Part shown: one piece after another, positions 46,530-55,870 of the stretch
How positions within the stretch are numbered: the first letter of the stretch is position 1
Layout of the letters: each line of letters starts with the position of its first letter
Assembly: GCA_033961575.1 (NCBI GenBank)
Contig: CM066737.1
Coordinates: 103,258,709 to 103,322,708, forward strand
Direction: 5' to 3'
Origin: Aselliscus stoliczkanus
Taxonomy: Eukaryota > Chordata > Mammalia > Chiroptera > Hipposideridae
Length of the DNA: 64,000 bases
Position numbers and translations under genes: made by a program
The notes under the pieces: model-generated
What the model saw: only the letters and a program-made list of their open reading frames with translations
The model's database searches: none
Told to the model about the DNA's origin: nothing

Positions 46530-47345
46530 CATTAATGAAATACTGTGAGCCAAAATACATTTATTCTGGTCAAGTGTGCTAAAAACTATTTGAAACTTTC
46601 TTTTTAAAACATGGCAGGCTCGGCTTGATCACTGCACCGTATACCTGAAACTGATGTTGTATAATATTGTATGCCAACTGTAATTGAATATATAGATAGT
46701 CACAGGATGTGGATTACACTGTGGAAGGGAGTCAAAGGAATTGTAATAGATATGTATGATATGGGGGGGAGTGGGGTGGCAAATTGGGGGAGGGGGGTTG
46801 TCACTTTGAGGGGTAAAAAGTATAACTATTACACTGTGTTGTATACTTGAAGCTAATTAAAAAAATGTTTATTTCACAATAAAAGAATAAAAAACAAAAA
46901 CAAAACAAAGAAACCAGAAAAAAATAAATAAAATATGGCAGGCTCTAGAACTCCTATAGCCCAGGGGAAAGACACAGTGTTCAACAAAAAGTGGGCAAAA
47001 AACTTGAATTTCCCTAAGGATGATATATCAATAAGCACATGAAAAGTTTTCAACATCGTTAGTCAACAGGAAAATGCAAATTAAAAATGTGAGGTCCTCC
47101 CTGGAACTTCTTATATGGTTCGAGAGAATTCTACCCACGAGAATGGCTGACATTAAAAACACTGACCATACCATGTGTTGGCAAGGATGTGGAGGAACTG
47201 AATTCTCTCCCACATTACTGGTGGAAATGTGAAATGATACAAACATTTGGGAAAACAGATTAGTTTTCTCACACAAACACACACCTACTTTTGTCTCAGC
47301 AATTCTACTTCTAGTTCCTTACCCATATGGGATAAAAATGGAACT
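46530..47345 (+). mobile_element. L1 ORF2 end with nested L1 fragment
   Basis: AGTGGGCAAAAAACTTGAAT, AAATGCAAATTAAAAATGTG, GAATGGCTGACATTAAAAAC and ACTGGTGGAAATGTGAAATG are the ORF2 C-terminal part. The left part is interrupted by a younger L1 fragment at 46622-46929. Confidence 0.7.
46622..46929 (+). mobile_element. 5'-truncated L1 3' end
   Basis: A 308-bp piece made of the L1 3'UTR (ACACTGTGTTGTATACTTGA) and a long A-rich tail. TSD AAAACATGGCAGGCTC at 46606-46621 and AAAATATGGCAGGCTC at 46930-46945, 15 of 16 identical. Confidence 0.8.
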
Positions 47346-47720
47346 GAATAAGCTCTGACTTAGAGCTGTGGCCCAGCCTCAACCCTCTGAGGTATCAGGG
47401 GTTCTGTCATCTCTCTGAGCTCCACCTTCTCATTTTACAAGGATTGGTAGGATCAGGTGACATAAGGTTCCTTAAAACTCCACTTGCTAAAAATCTATGA
47501 AATACTCCCTTGTGATATGATTCGTATCAGCCATGAAAGCTGTGCCAACCTGCCGCCAGCATGAGTAAGAGCTCAGATGGCAAGTAGTCCCTAATGCTTG
47601 GTAGCCCTTCAGGAATTGTCCCCTTTTCAGAGGGAAAGTCTTCTCCCCCCTTCTCCCCATTAAGGCTCAAAGGGAACAAGGGTAGAGGTGTATTAGCATG
47701 TTTTAAAGTTGCACAGATCA
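47346..47720. other. Unannotated DNA
   Basis: Nothing certain. The short frames on both strands at 47527-47797 mirror each other. Confidence 0.3.
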
Positions 47721-48205
47721 TGTGTCTGAATACATTAATAAATCCATTCATCCACCAGTATTTACTGAACACCTTCTACATACATAGACAGCCATGAAAG
47801 AAACATATTTTATGGCCTCAAAGAGATGACCACCTGATTAGAATATAGACAAAAATATGATATATGACATTAACATGTATGTTGCAGGAAAGGTATACAA
47901 AAAGGGCTGTAAACTAGAAGGACATGACTGGTTCACTCTGCTGGGGAAAGGTTGTATCAAGGAATTTTTCATGGATAGTGTGGCTTTCTACTGTACAGAA
48001 CTGGTAAGAAAAGAGCAGGCAGAGGAAAATACAATACATGGTGATATGACAGACAGTATATGATATATTTTTAACTGATGACAAACCAGATACTCCTGGA
48101 TGAGAGATGAGAGATGACTGGAGCATAGTAGTGGGAGAAGAGATTCAGTTCAGATAACAGAAGGCTTAGAGAGCTGGACTAAGATATTTGGGTTTTATTT
48201 TGTGG
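47721..48205 (-). mobile_element. L2-like fragment
   Basis: CATTCATCCACCAGTATTTA, CTGAACACCTTCTACATACA, TATGGCCTCAAAGAGATGA and GGACTAAGATATTTGGGTTT follow the reversed 3' region of L2. The plus frame at 47857-48063 lies in it. Confidence 0.5.
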
Positions 48206-48256
48206 ACATTTAAGACCCTCTTGGTATTAACATTCTAAAAGACAATTTACATAAAT

Positions 48257-48625
48257 CAGAGGTCAGCAAACGATAGCCCCACAGGTCACAGCTGACCTGT
48301 GGCCTATTTCTGTATAGCCTGTGGGCTAAGAATGGTTTTTTACTTTTAAATGGTTGGAAAAAATCAAAAGAATGATATTTAATGACAAGTGAAAATTATT
48401 TGAAATTCACATTTAGCATCTATAAATTCAGCTGTATTGGAACACATTTCAATGTCCATAAATGCAGTGACCATAAATACAGCCACACTAATTTATTTAT
48501 GTATCATCTATGGCTGCTTTCATGCTGCAACAGCAGAGTTGAATAGTTGTGACAGTGGCAGTAAGGCCTGCAAAGCTGAAACATTTACTATCTGGCTCTT
48601 TACAGATGCAGTTTGCCAGCCCTTG
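48257..48625 (+). mobile_element. hAT-Charlie element
   Basis: CAGAGGTCAGCAAACGATAG at the left, TATTGGAACACATTTCAATG, TCATCTATGGCTGCTTTCAT, GTAAGGCCTGCAAAGCTGAA and GTTTGCCAGCCCTTG at the right. The family is the one with GGCAAACTAYGGCCC ends. Outer 8-mers ACATAAAT and GCCTAGAT agree at 5 of 8. A related copy is at 57571. Confidence 0.7.
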
Positions 48626-48778
48626 GCCTAGATAATCAAAATCTGAAACCTGTTTAAGAACTTTACTTTTATTGATCACTTAAGTTGAAAAAAAACCAAC
48701 CCACTACTCTTTAGCTATCTGGCCTTTTCCCCCCCTACTCATTCACATTCCATGAGAACCCCTATACTATATTAAAAA

Positions 48779-49920
48779 AAAATTAAGATTTTTTTTAAAA
48801 ACAGGGTTAATGTACAATAGTATATTAGTTTCAGGTGTACATCATATTCAACAGTACCCACCTGGCATTATACAGAGTTATTACATATTACTGATTATAT
48901 TCCCTATGCTACAGAAGTGATCACCATGATAAGCCTAGTAGCCATCTGACACCGTAGCATGCTATCACAATATTATTGACTACATTTCCTATGCTGTATG
49001 TTACATCCCCAAGACTTATTTGTTACCTGGAACTTTGAACCTCTTATTCCTCTTCACATTCCCCCTGCTTTTTCAATTTTTCAATTACAATTGACATTTA
49101 ATATTATTTTATATTAATTTCAGGTGTACAGCATAGTGGTTAGACATTTATATAATTTAAGAAGTGATCCCCCTCATTAGCACCCACCTGGCACTATACA
49201 TGGCTATACACATATTATTGATTATATTCCCTATACTTTACATCCACATGATTATTTTGCAACTACTAATTTGTATTTCTTAATCCATTTACCTTTTCAC
49301 CCTGCCCTCCAACCCCCTCCCATGTATCACCCCAACAAATCTAGTCCCCATCTGATACTATACATAGTTATTACTGCATTATTGACTGTATTCCTTATGC
49401 TCTACCCTCCATCCCCATGACTACACTACTGTGTAATACCCAATTTGTACTTCTTAATCTCTTTCCCTTTTTTTAAATTTTATTTTTTATTGGGGAGTTG
49501 GGGAAGGGGAACAGCCAAGTTGCTGTCCTTCAATCTTAGTTGCGGAGGTTGCAGCTAGCTCAGCTCTAAGTCCAGTAGGCATCCAGCTGCCCGTCGGCAG
49601 CTCGCTGCCACTAAGCAAGTTGTCCTTCAATCTTAGTTGCCGGTGGGCCTAGGCCACCATCCCATGCGGGAGTGGAACTGGCAACCTTGTTAGGAGCACA
49701 TGCTCTCGCCAGCTGAGCCATCCTGCCACCTGTTGGCAGCTCAGCAGCAGCTCAGCTCAGGTGCAGCTCACTGGCCCAAGTGGGAATCGAACTGGCGAAC
49801 CTGCTGCTCAGAGCTCGTGCTCTAACTAAGTGAACCACTTGGCCGGCACCCCCATTCCCCTTTTTCACCCATCCCAACCCTCCTCCCATCTGGCAATCAT
49901 CAAAATGTTTTCTGTATCTA
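48779..49920 (-). repeat. L1 copy B 3'UTR with repeated units
   Basis: Units carrying TTTCAGGTGTACAGCATAGT, ACCCACCTGGCACTATACA and ATTATATTCCCTAT motifs recur from about 48.82, 49.08 and 49.33 kb, as in copy A. One SINE interrupts the last. Confidence 0.65.
49481..49850 (-). mobile_element. Composite (dimeric) SINE
   Basis: About 370 bp. The minus-strand 5' half (49850 to about 49700) is type 2 (CACTTGGCCGGC head, CCACCTGTTGGCAG body). The 3' half (about 49690 to 49487) is type 3 (TTATTGGGGAGTTGGGGAAG, GGGAACAGCCAAGTTGCTGT). The segment TCCTTCAATCTTAGTTGC occurs twice (about 49527-49544 and 49622-49639), so part is duplicated. Flanks of T and C runs hide the TSD. Confidence 0.75.
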
Positions 49921-50305
49921 TGAGTTTGTTTCTGTTTCATTTGTTTGTTTATTTTGTTCTTTAGATTCCACTTATAAGTGAAATCATATGATATTTGTCT
50001 TTTGCTGTCTGACTTACTACACTCAGCCAATACCCTCTAGGTCCATCCATATTGTCACAGGTGGCAAGGTTTTGTTCTTTTTTATGACTGAGTAATATTC
50101 CCTTGTATGTATGTACCACCTCTTTACCCATTCATCCATTCAGGGACACTCAGGTTGTCTTCAAATCTTGGCTTATGTAAATAATGTTGCAATGAGCATA
50201 TGGATGAGCACGTTACCTCGAAGTGGCATTTAGGGTTTGTTTGGATAAATACCCAGAAGTGGGATTACTGGGTCCTTCTTTGTTTCTTATTATAGCCTTT
50301 GTTTT

Positions 50306-50424
50306 TTTTTGTTGTTGTTTTTTTTTGAGGGCAGTGCCACTGGCCCTCATATGTGAGACCTGAACTGGGGCCATTGGCTTCCCAAGCCAGCACTTAACAA
50401 CAACACCATGCCACTCGGCCGGCC
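50306..50424 (-). mobile_element. tRNA-derived SINE (type 1)
   Basis: Reversed copy with GAGGGCAGTGCCACTGGCCC and CCACTCGGCCGGCCC. The flanks ATAGCCTTTGTTTT and ATAACCTTTGCTTT agree at 12 of 14. It sits about 30 bp from the U6 copy. Confidence 0.8.
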
Positions 50425-50456
50425 CATAACCTTTGCTTTAAAGTCTATTTTGTCCG

Positions 50457-50462
50457 GTGCTC

Positions 50463-50513
<51 letters not shown>

Positions 50514-50561
50514 GGCCCCTGCGCAAGGATGACACGCAAATTCATGAAGCGTTCCATATTT
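50457..50561 (+). ncRNA. U6 snRNA retrocopy (likely pseudogene)
   Basis: Colinear with vertebrate U6 from its first base (GTGCTCGCTTCGGCAGCACA) to the start of the terminal T-run, including the ACAGAGA box (ATACAGAGAAGATTAG) that pairs with the 5' splice site. The only difference I see from the sequence I know is TTCATGAAG for TTCGTGAAG at 50544, a CpG-type change. The T-run is cut to TTT and followed by C and about ten A, then a repeat of the target AAAGTCTATTTTGTC (50440-50454 and 50571-50585). It therefore arrived through L1-mediated reverse transcription. U6 genes need an upstream PSE and TATA box, and here the upstream DNA is L1 and SINE, so expression is unlikely. Confidence 0.95.
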
Positions 50562-50926
50562 CAAAAAAAAAAAGTCTATTTTGTCGGGTAAAAGTATTGC
50601 TACTCCAGCTTTTTTGTGTGTTTTTTTGTTTCCATTTTCATGGAATATCTCTTTCCATCCCTTTACTTTCATTCTCTATGTGTCTTTCGATCTGACATAA
50701 TTCTCTTGTAGGCAGCATATGTAAGGGTCTTGTTTTCTTATCCATTGAGGCTCCCCATCTTATTTTTTTTTTATTATTTCAGGTGTATAAAAGAATGTAA
50801 TAGTTAAATGTTTACACCCCTCACAGAGTGGTAACCCCCTCCCCAATCTATTACCCCTCTGACATCGTATATAGCTGTTACAATCCCACTAACTCTATTC
50901 CCTATGCTGTACTCCACATCCTGTGA

Positions 50927-50930
<4 letters not shown>

Positions 50931-50967
<37 letters not shown>
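50931..50967. repeat. (AC)n microsatellite
   Basis: About 18 pure AC units directly before the TIR element. Confidence 0.9.
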
Positions 50968-50974
<7 letters not shown>

Positions 50975-51185
50975 ACCTCAGTTTGCGAGCACAATTTGTT
51001 CCGGAAAAACCTACTCATGTTGGAAGACATCGCTCGTTTACCAAGTTAAAATGTGTTATTAGGTTGGTGCAAAAGTAAAAGTGGTTTTTGAGTAATGGCA
51101 AAAACCGCTATTACTTTTGCACCAACCTAATATTTGCTCATCTTGCGGAACACTCACAATCCAAGTTACAATCCAAGGTTTTCTG
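50968..51185. mobile_element. Tigger-like TIR element, split by a MITE
   Basis: Left end CAGTAATACCTCAGTTTGCG and GTTCCGGAAAAAC. Right end CCAAGGTTTTCTG then TA. The ends are roughly complementary, and the motif CAGTAATACCTC...TTGTTCCGGAA belongs to the pogo/Tigger-type MITEs I know. It is split at 51059-51130. Confidence 0.6.
51059..51130. mobile_element. MADE1-like mariner MITE
   Basis: A 72-bp, nearly perfect palindrome with ends TTAGGTTGGTGCAAAAGTAA and TTACTTTTGCACCAACCTAA, flanked by TA (51057-51058 and 51131-51132). The ends are those of the Hsmar1/MADE1 class of mariner. MADE1 itself is 80 bp, and this copy is 8 bp shorter in the middle. RNA of either strand would fold into one hairpin. 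Confidence 0.85.
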
Positions 51186-51719
51186 TATATATATAAAATT
51201 ATAGTTGACATTCAATATTATTTGGCTTCAGTTTCAGGTGTATAGCGCGGTGGTCAGGCATCTACATCATCTATGAAGTGGTCTCACTAATAATACAAGT
51301 GCCCATCGGACACCCTACGTAAGCTTTACAACATTATTGATTATGTTCCCCAAACTATATTTCATATCCCCATGCCAATATTGTGGCTACCAATTTGTGC
51401 TTTCTAATTTCACCTTCTCCTTCATCCCCACCCCATCCCATCCAGCAACCATCAGTTTTCTCTTTATATCTCTGAGACTATTTCTTTTTAGTTTGCTCAC
51501 TTATTCTGTTGTTTAGGTTCCACATATAAGTGAGATCATATGGTATATGTCTTTCTCTGTCTGACTTATTTCACTTAGTATAATTAATGTTCTCTAGGTC
51601 CATCCCCCTATCTTTTGATTGGAGCATTTAAGCCATTTACATTGAAAGTAATTGTTGATAGGTATGTAGTTATTGCCATTTTATTTTTCATATATATATT
51701 TATTTGCCTTAAAGAAGTC

Positions 51720-52690
51720 CCTCTAAGATTCCTTGTAATACTGGTGGTTTGGTACTGATGAACTCCTTTAGCTTTTTCTTGTCTGGGAGGAGTAGTCTTG
51801 GTTGTTGTTCCTGGCTTTTCATCACTTTGAATATGTTGTGCTGATCCTGTCTGGCCTGCAAAGTTTCTGTTGAGAAATCAGCAGGCAGTCTTATAGGAGC
51901 TCCCTAGTAGGTAACTAACTGCTCTTGCTGCTTTTATAATTCTCTCTTTGTCTTTAACCTTAGGCATTTTAATTATGATGTGTCTTGGTGTAGGCCACTT
52001 TGGGTGCATCTTGTTGGGGCTCTCTGCACTTCCTGGTCTTAAATATTCACCAGGTTAGGGAAGTTTTTCATCATTATTTCTTCAAGTGGGTTTTCAATTC
52101 CTTGCTCTCTCTCTTCTCCTTCTGGTACCCCTATAATGTGAATGTTGGTATGCTTGATGCTGTCACAGGCCCCTTAAACTCTCCTATTTTTTTTTTAGCT
52201 GAGCCATCCTGCCACCTGTTGGCAGCTCAATGGCAGCTCAGCTCAGGCTGGGCATTGAACTGCTCTTGCTCAGAGCTTAGCTCACACTATTGAGCGAGCT
52301 CTTAACCAACTGAGCCACTCAGCTGGCCCCTCATTTTTTTTTTTAATTCTTTGTTCTTTTTGATGTCCTGATTGGGTATTTTCTGTTACCTTATCTTTCT
52401 TCTAAATTGTTGATTTGATCCTCTGTTTCATCTAATCTGTTGATTCCCTGTAATGTATTCTTCATATCTGTTACCGTAGTCTTTACTTCTGATTGGTTCA
52501 TTTTTATGTTTTCTATCTCCATTTTTATGTTTCCTATCTCTTTATTGAAGTTCTCCCTGAGATCATTGAGAACCCTTATAACCAGTGTTTTGAACTCTAT
52601 GTCTGGTAGATTGCTTGTCTCCATTTTGTTTAGTTCTTTTTCTAGAGCTTTGTTCTGTTCTTTTATTTGGGACATGTTTCTTTATCGCCC
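51720..52690 (-). pseudogene. L1 ORF1 pseudogene (copy B)
   Basis: MSQIKEQNKALEKELNKMET is readable on the minus strand from 52675 and corresponds to the N-terminus of copy A's ORF1, followed by a coiled-coil-type stretch. The frame is broken downstream and by a SINE at 52191-52328. The first codons (KKQRN in copy A) are altered. Confidence 0.75.
52191..52328 (-). mobile_element. tRNA-derived SINE (type 2)
   Basis: CATCCTGCCACCTGTTGGCA, GGGCATTGAACTGCTCTTGC and TGAGCCACTCAGCTGGCCCC, with a T-run on the left. Flanking CTCCTATTTTTT and CTCATTTTTTTT suggest the TSD. Confidence 0.8.
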
Positions 52691-54179
52691 CATTTTGGCT
52701 GCCTCCCTGTGTTTTGTTTCTATGTATTAAGTAGGACTCCTATGTCTTCAGGTCTTAGTAGAGTGGTCTTATGTAGTAGGTGTGCTGTGGGGCTCAGTGG
52801 AGCAGTCTTCCTGGTCACCTGAGCTGCACAATCCAGGTGTGATTATTGTGTGGATGGTGTGTGCCCTCCTGTTGAGCCTTGGTTGCTATTTGCACATCAG
52901 TGAGAGGGATTGACCCTTGGACTCATTGGTTGTGAGGACTGGCCCTGACTACAGTGGAGGAGCTGTGGTGCAGGGGATGATCCTACAGAGCAGGATCTGC
53001 CTCAGCAGGGCTCTGGTGCCTGCCCAATCTGCCTCTTGGGTGTGTCATTCTTGGAGGTGGCTGGGTGATGCTCTAGCTCATTTCAAAGTTGGCCAATGAG
53101 TGTGCCAGCCCCAGGGCCACCTGGGAATGGACCTACTGGAGGTCAAATTCAGCCACAGCCCATGCCCCACCCAGGGCCACCTTGCAGGATCCACAAAGCA
53201 ATCTACAGATGGCCGCTGCCCATGCTGTGCTTGGAAATACCTCGAGAAGCCAAGCCACAAACCAAGGGTGGCTGCCACTAGAGCCAGACTTAGGGCTGCT
53301 CAGGCAGAAGTACAGGACATGCTTTAGCCAGATGCTGCTTGTCTGCGTTTCTTGAACCTTTGAGAAACCCTAGGAAAATTTGCAGCATGAGCCAAGGCAG
53401 GCTGTTTGCATGAAAAAGCCACTGGAAGTGGCTTAGGTGTGCCCAAAAGTTGGGTGGGATGCAGTCTCAGAATCACCAGGACATGGTGAATGAATGGCAT
53501 TAACCAGCTCGATGGAGACTCAGATATGGTGGCCGCCTGCATCTGCACACTGGGAAGGGGGAGGGCTCAACAAAGCAACAATGGCTTCTGCCAGCTCCTC
53601 TATCTGGGAGAAAGCTGCCTCTCAAGCCCCCATCCTGAAGCCAGAGAATTTGACCCCTCCCCCCTTCCTCCATATGTCCCTGGGGCCACTCGAGGTGCTG
53701 CCCTAGCACTGGAGCTCAGAGCCAGTGATTTCGCCAATGAGTAAGTCCATCAGCAAGTAAGTCTGGCATGATCCCTTTAAGAAGAGTGCCTGGGAGTGCA
53801 GCTGCCCTCCATCTCACTGAGCCACAATCTCTACTGGTTTTCACAACCAGAAATTATGGGTACTTCTCTCCCCAGCACTGGAACTCTGGGGTGGATAGGA
53901 ACTGGGATCCCTCACCCCTTTTGGGGGACCTCTGCAGCCAAAATATCCCTCCTGATTTTTAATAGTCACAAGAAGGTATGGGATCAGCCCATTCTGTCTC
54001 TGCCCCTCCTACCAGTCTTGAGATGGCTTCTTCTGCATGTCCTTAGTTGTAGGGCTTCGGTTCAGCAAGATTTCAGGCAATTCTCAATGATGATTGTTTT
54101 GTAGTTTAGTTGTAATTTTGATGTGGTCATGAGAGAAAGTAAGCACAGCATTTACCTACTGTACCATCTTGAACAGAGC
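52691..54179 (-). promoter_or_regulatory. L1 copy B 5'UTR
   Basis: Homologous to 3615-4954: GTCTTATGTAGTAGGTGTGC, GTCACCTGAGCTGCACAATC, ATATCCCTCCTGATTTTTAA. It is GC-richer than its surroundings, which explains the many overlapping frames at 52917-54104. Present promoter activity is unknown. Confidence 0.6.
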
Positions 54180-54191
54180 CTCTATTAAAAA

Positions 54192-54765
54192 TTCTTCACA
54201 GCCAATATCATGATGCTCCATAACAATTTTTCCTAAGATGAAAATTTCAAAAGGAAGCCCCGTAATCCACACTGCAGACCAATGTTAGACTAACTACAGT
54301 ACATGGCACGATAATCTGTAACTACCAGTCATAAAACATATAGTCTGCATGACAGCTAGCATGCATGAGCAAGGAGATGAATTTATCCAAGGATAGAGTG
54401 GATGAAGTGTGTCGTGGAGTGATTTCTACCTGGCTTTTGAACTCAGACTGTCTCTTTTATAACCAATGCCTGAAAAACAGTGGCAGCCAGGTGCAAGTCA
54501 TTATTTGAGAAGGTTATTTTGCTTCTGGGAAATGAAGATTTGGAATAATAAGAGGCTGTAGGCTCATCATTTAAAATGACTGTTATAAAATAAGGGAATA
54601 AGTTTGCCACTTATACTAGCTGGAGGCTTTCCTTATCTTCTAGGTAGAAACAAATCAGAAAAAACCTACACATCACCAAAAGGCCCCCAGGGTTGGGAAT
54701 TCTCTTCTCCTCCTGTAGCACCTTGAAACAACAACAATATCATCATAATCATTATTGTCATCATT
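54192..54765. other. Unannotated DNA
   Basis: Nothing recognised. Confidence 0.3.
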
Positions 54766-54953
54766 AAAGCCATAATTTTCTGAGCATACTAGAAGCTTTA
54801 CATGAATGATTACTTTTAGTTGGATAAATACTCTTACAATCAGAGTGTATCATTGATGAGGGAGCTGAAGCTTAGAACCTTAACTTGCCTGACACAGAGG
54901 AGCTGGTAAATGGCAAGGCTGGATTTGAACCTTGGTCTATCAATGCCATAGTA
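54766..54953 (-). mobile_element. MIR (left arm of an inverted repeat)
   Basis: Reversed MIR (TAGAAGCTTTACATGAATGA, ATTTGAACCTTGG). From 54831 to 54953 it is also the inverted partner of 55471-55611, sharing many changes away from the MIR consensus. Confidence 0.75.
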
Positions 54954-55076
54954 TTTGTCATTTTGTGATTGGCTTATTTCACTTGGCACAATGTTCTCAA
55001 GTTTCATCCATACTGTAGCATGTGACAAGATTTCTTTCTCTTTTAAAGCCCAATAATATTCCATTGTATGTATCTA

Positions 55077-55157
55077 TTGGGTTGTCAGAAAAGTCATGAC
55101 ATGTTTTCTCTATGTTTTTCGTTGCAAAAATGCATCATGACTTTTCCGACAACCCAA
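55077..55157. mobile_element. mariner MITE, second family
   Basis: 81 bp with ends TTGGGTTGTCAGAAAAGTCA and TGACTTTTCCGACAACCCAA and TA on both sides (55075-55076 and 55158-55159). The arms pair over about 25 bases with one mismatch, then again in an inner segment. It differs from the MADE1-like copy in its ends. Confidence 0.85.
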
Positions 55158-55439
55158 TAAAGTAGTCAAATTCCTAACAGCAGAAATAGAACAGTGGTTG
55201 CCAGAGGCTGGGAGGAGGGGAAAAGGGGGAGTTGTTTGGTGGATATGAGTTTCAATTTTATGAGATTAAAAAGTTCTAGAGATCTGTTGCACAACAGTGT
55301 GAATATAGCTAATAAAACTGAACTGTACACTTAAAAATTGTTAAGCTGCTGGTAAATTGTGTGTGTATTCTACCACAATTAAAAAAAAATTTAAAAAACT
55401 CCTCACTAATCTTTCTGTATGTCATCACAGGGGCCGAGG

Positions 55440-55611
55440 AGGCAGTGTGCTTTAATGAGATACAACATGGACTATGGCATTGGTTCAAATCCAGCCCTGC
55501 CATTTACCAGCTCTGTTTTGTCAGGCAAGTTAAGATTTTAAGATTTAGTTCTCTCATCTGTGATACACTCAGCTTGTCTCTCATCTGTGATACACTCAGC
55601 TTGTAAGACTG
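55440..55611 (+). mobile_element. MIR (right arm of an inverted repeat), with tandem duplication
   Basis: GGTTCAAATCCAGCCCTGCC, ATTTACCAGCTCTGTTTTG, then a 27-bp unit repeated twice exactly (55551-55577 and 55578-55604, starting CTCTCATCTGTG and ending CAGCTTGT). Confidence 0.75.
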
Positions 55612-55870
55612 TTGATACCCCATTTCCTGTATCCATTCATCCATTGATGGACATTTGGGTTACTTCCACCTCTTGGTTGTTGTGAATAATGTTGCTATGA
55701 AACATGAGTGTACAAATATCTTTTTGAGATTATGCTTTCAGTTCTTTTGGATACATATCCAGAAGTGTGATTGCTGGATCACATGGTAATTCTAATTTTA
55801 ATTTTTTTGAGGAATCGCCATACTATTTTCCATAGCAGCTGCATCATTTTACATTCCCTTTTGGAGAGCA

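Larger units (their letters stand above)
50762..51604 (-). mobile_element. L1 3' end nested in copy B
   Basis: Reversed L1 3'UTR and ORF2 end (ATTATTTCAGGTGTATAAAA, CTCTATTCCCTATGCTGTAC, GGTTCCACATATAAGTGAGA, GACTTATTTCACTTAGTATA). The host sequence resumes at CTATCTTTTGATTGGAGC. CCCATCTT-type bases on both sides are the probable TSD. Confidence 0.7.
50275..51679 (-). pseudogene. ORF2 endonuclease remnant (copy B)
   Basis: On the minus strand an ATG at 51679 starts the ORF2 remnant. It is interrupted by the insertion at 50762-51604. GWKEIFHENGNKKTHKKAGV can be read near 50.6 kb, the endonuclease region of L1 ORF2. It ends at the shared deletion join at 50271-50275. No catalytic domain is complete. 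Confidence 0.7.
48779..54179 (-). mobile_element. Internally deleted, HAL1-like L1 (copy B)
   Basis: The same plan as copy A on the minus strand: a 5' end with CAAGATGG in sense (near 54165-54175), a 5'UTR (54179 to about 52690), ORF1 (about 52675 to 51720), the ORF2 start at 51679, an endonuclease part to about 50275, the same abrupt join to the ORF2 C-terminus and a 3'UTR with repeated units down to 48.8 kb. It is inflated by three SINEs, a U6 retrocopy and a younger L1 3' end. The flanks CTATATTAAAAA (48767-48778) and CTCTATTAAAAA (54180-54191) agree at 11 of 12 and are a plausible TSD. The frames are dead. Confidence 0.8.
54950..55870 (-). mobile_element. L1 pieces around a MITE and an L1 3' end
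   Basis: Minus-strand L1 end at 54950-55074 (GCTTATTTCACTTGGCACAA, ATTCCATTGTATGTATCTAT) and at 55610-55870 (GTATCCATTCATCCATTGAT, GTGATTGCTGGATCACATGG). Between them a plus-strand L1 end (55160-55400: CAGTGGTTGCCAGAGGCTGG, AACTGTACACTTAAAAATTG) and a MIR copy. Confidence 0.65.

Noticed and set aside
50457..50561. Functional U6 gene
   Set aside because: A-tail and target duplication show a retrocopy, and the upstream DNA is L1 and SINE with no visible PSE or TATA box at the usual distance.
52917..54104. Cluster of frames on both strands
   Set aside because: GC-rich L1 5'UTR of copy B. Many overlapping frames are expected by chance.
1219..54191. Copies A and B as a segmental duplication
   Set aside because: Each is bounded by its own target duplication (13 bp for A, about 12 bp for B) and the sequences outside the elements are unrelated. 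They also carry different later insertions.
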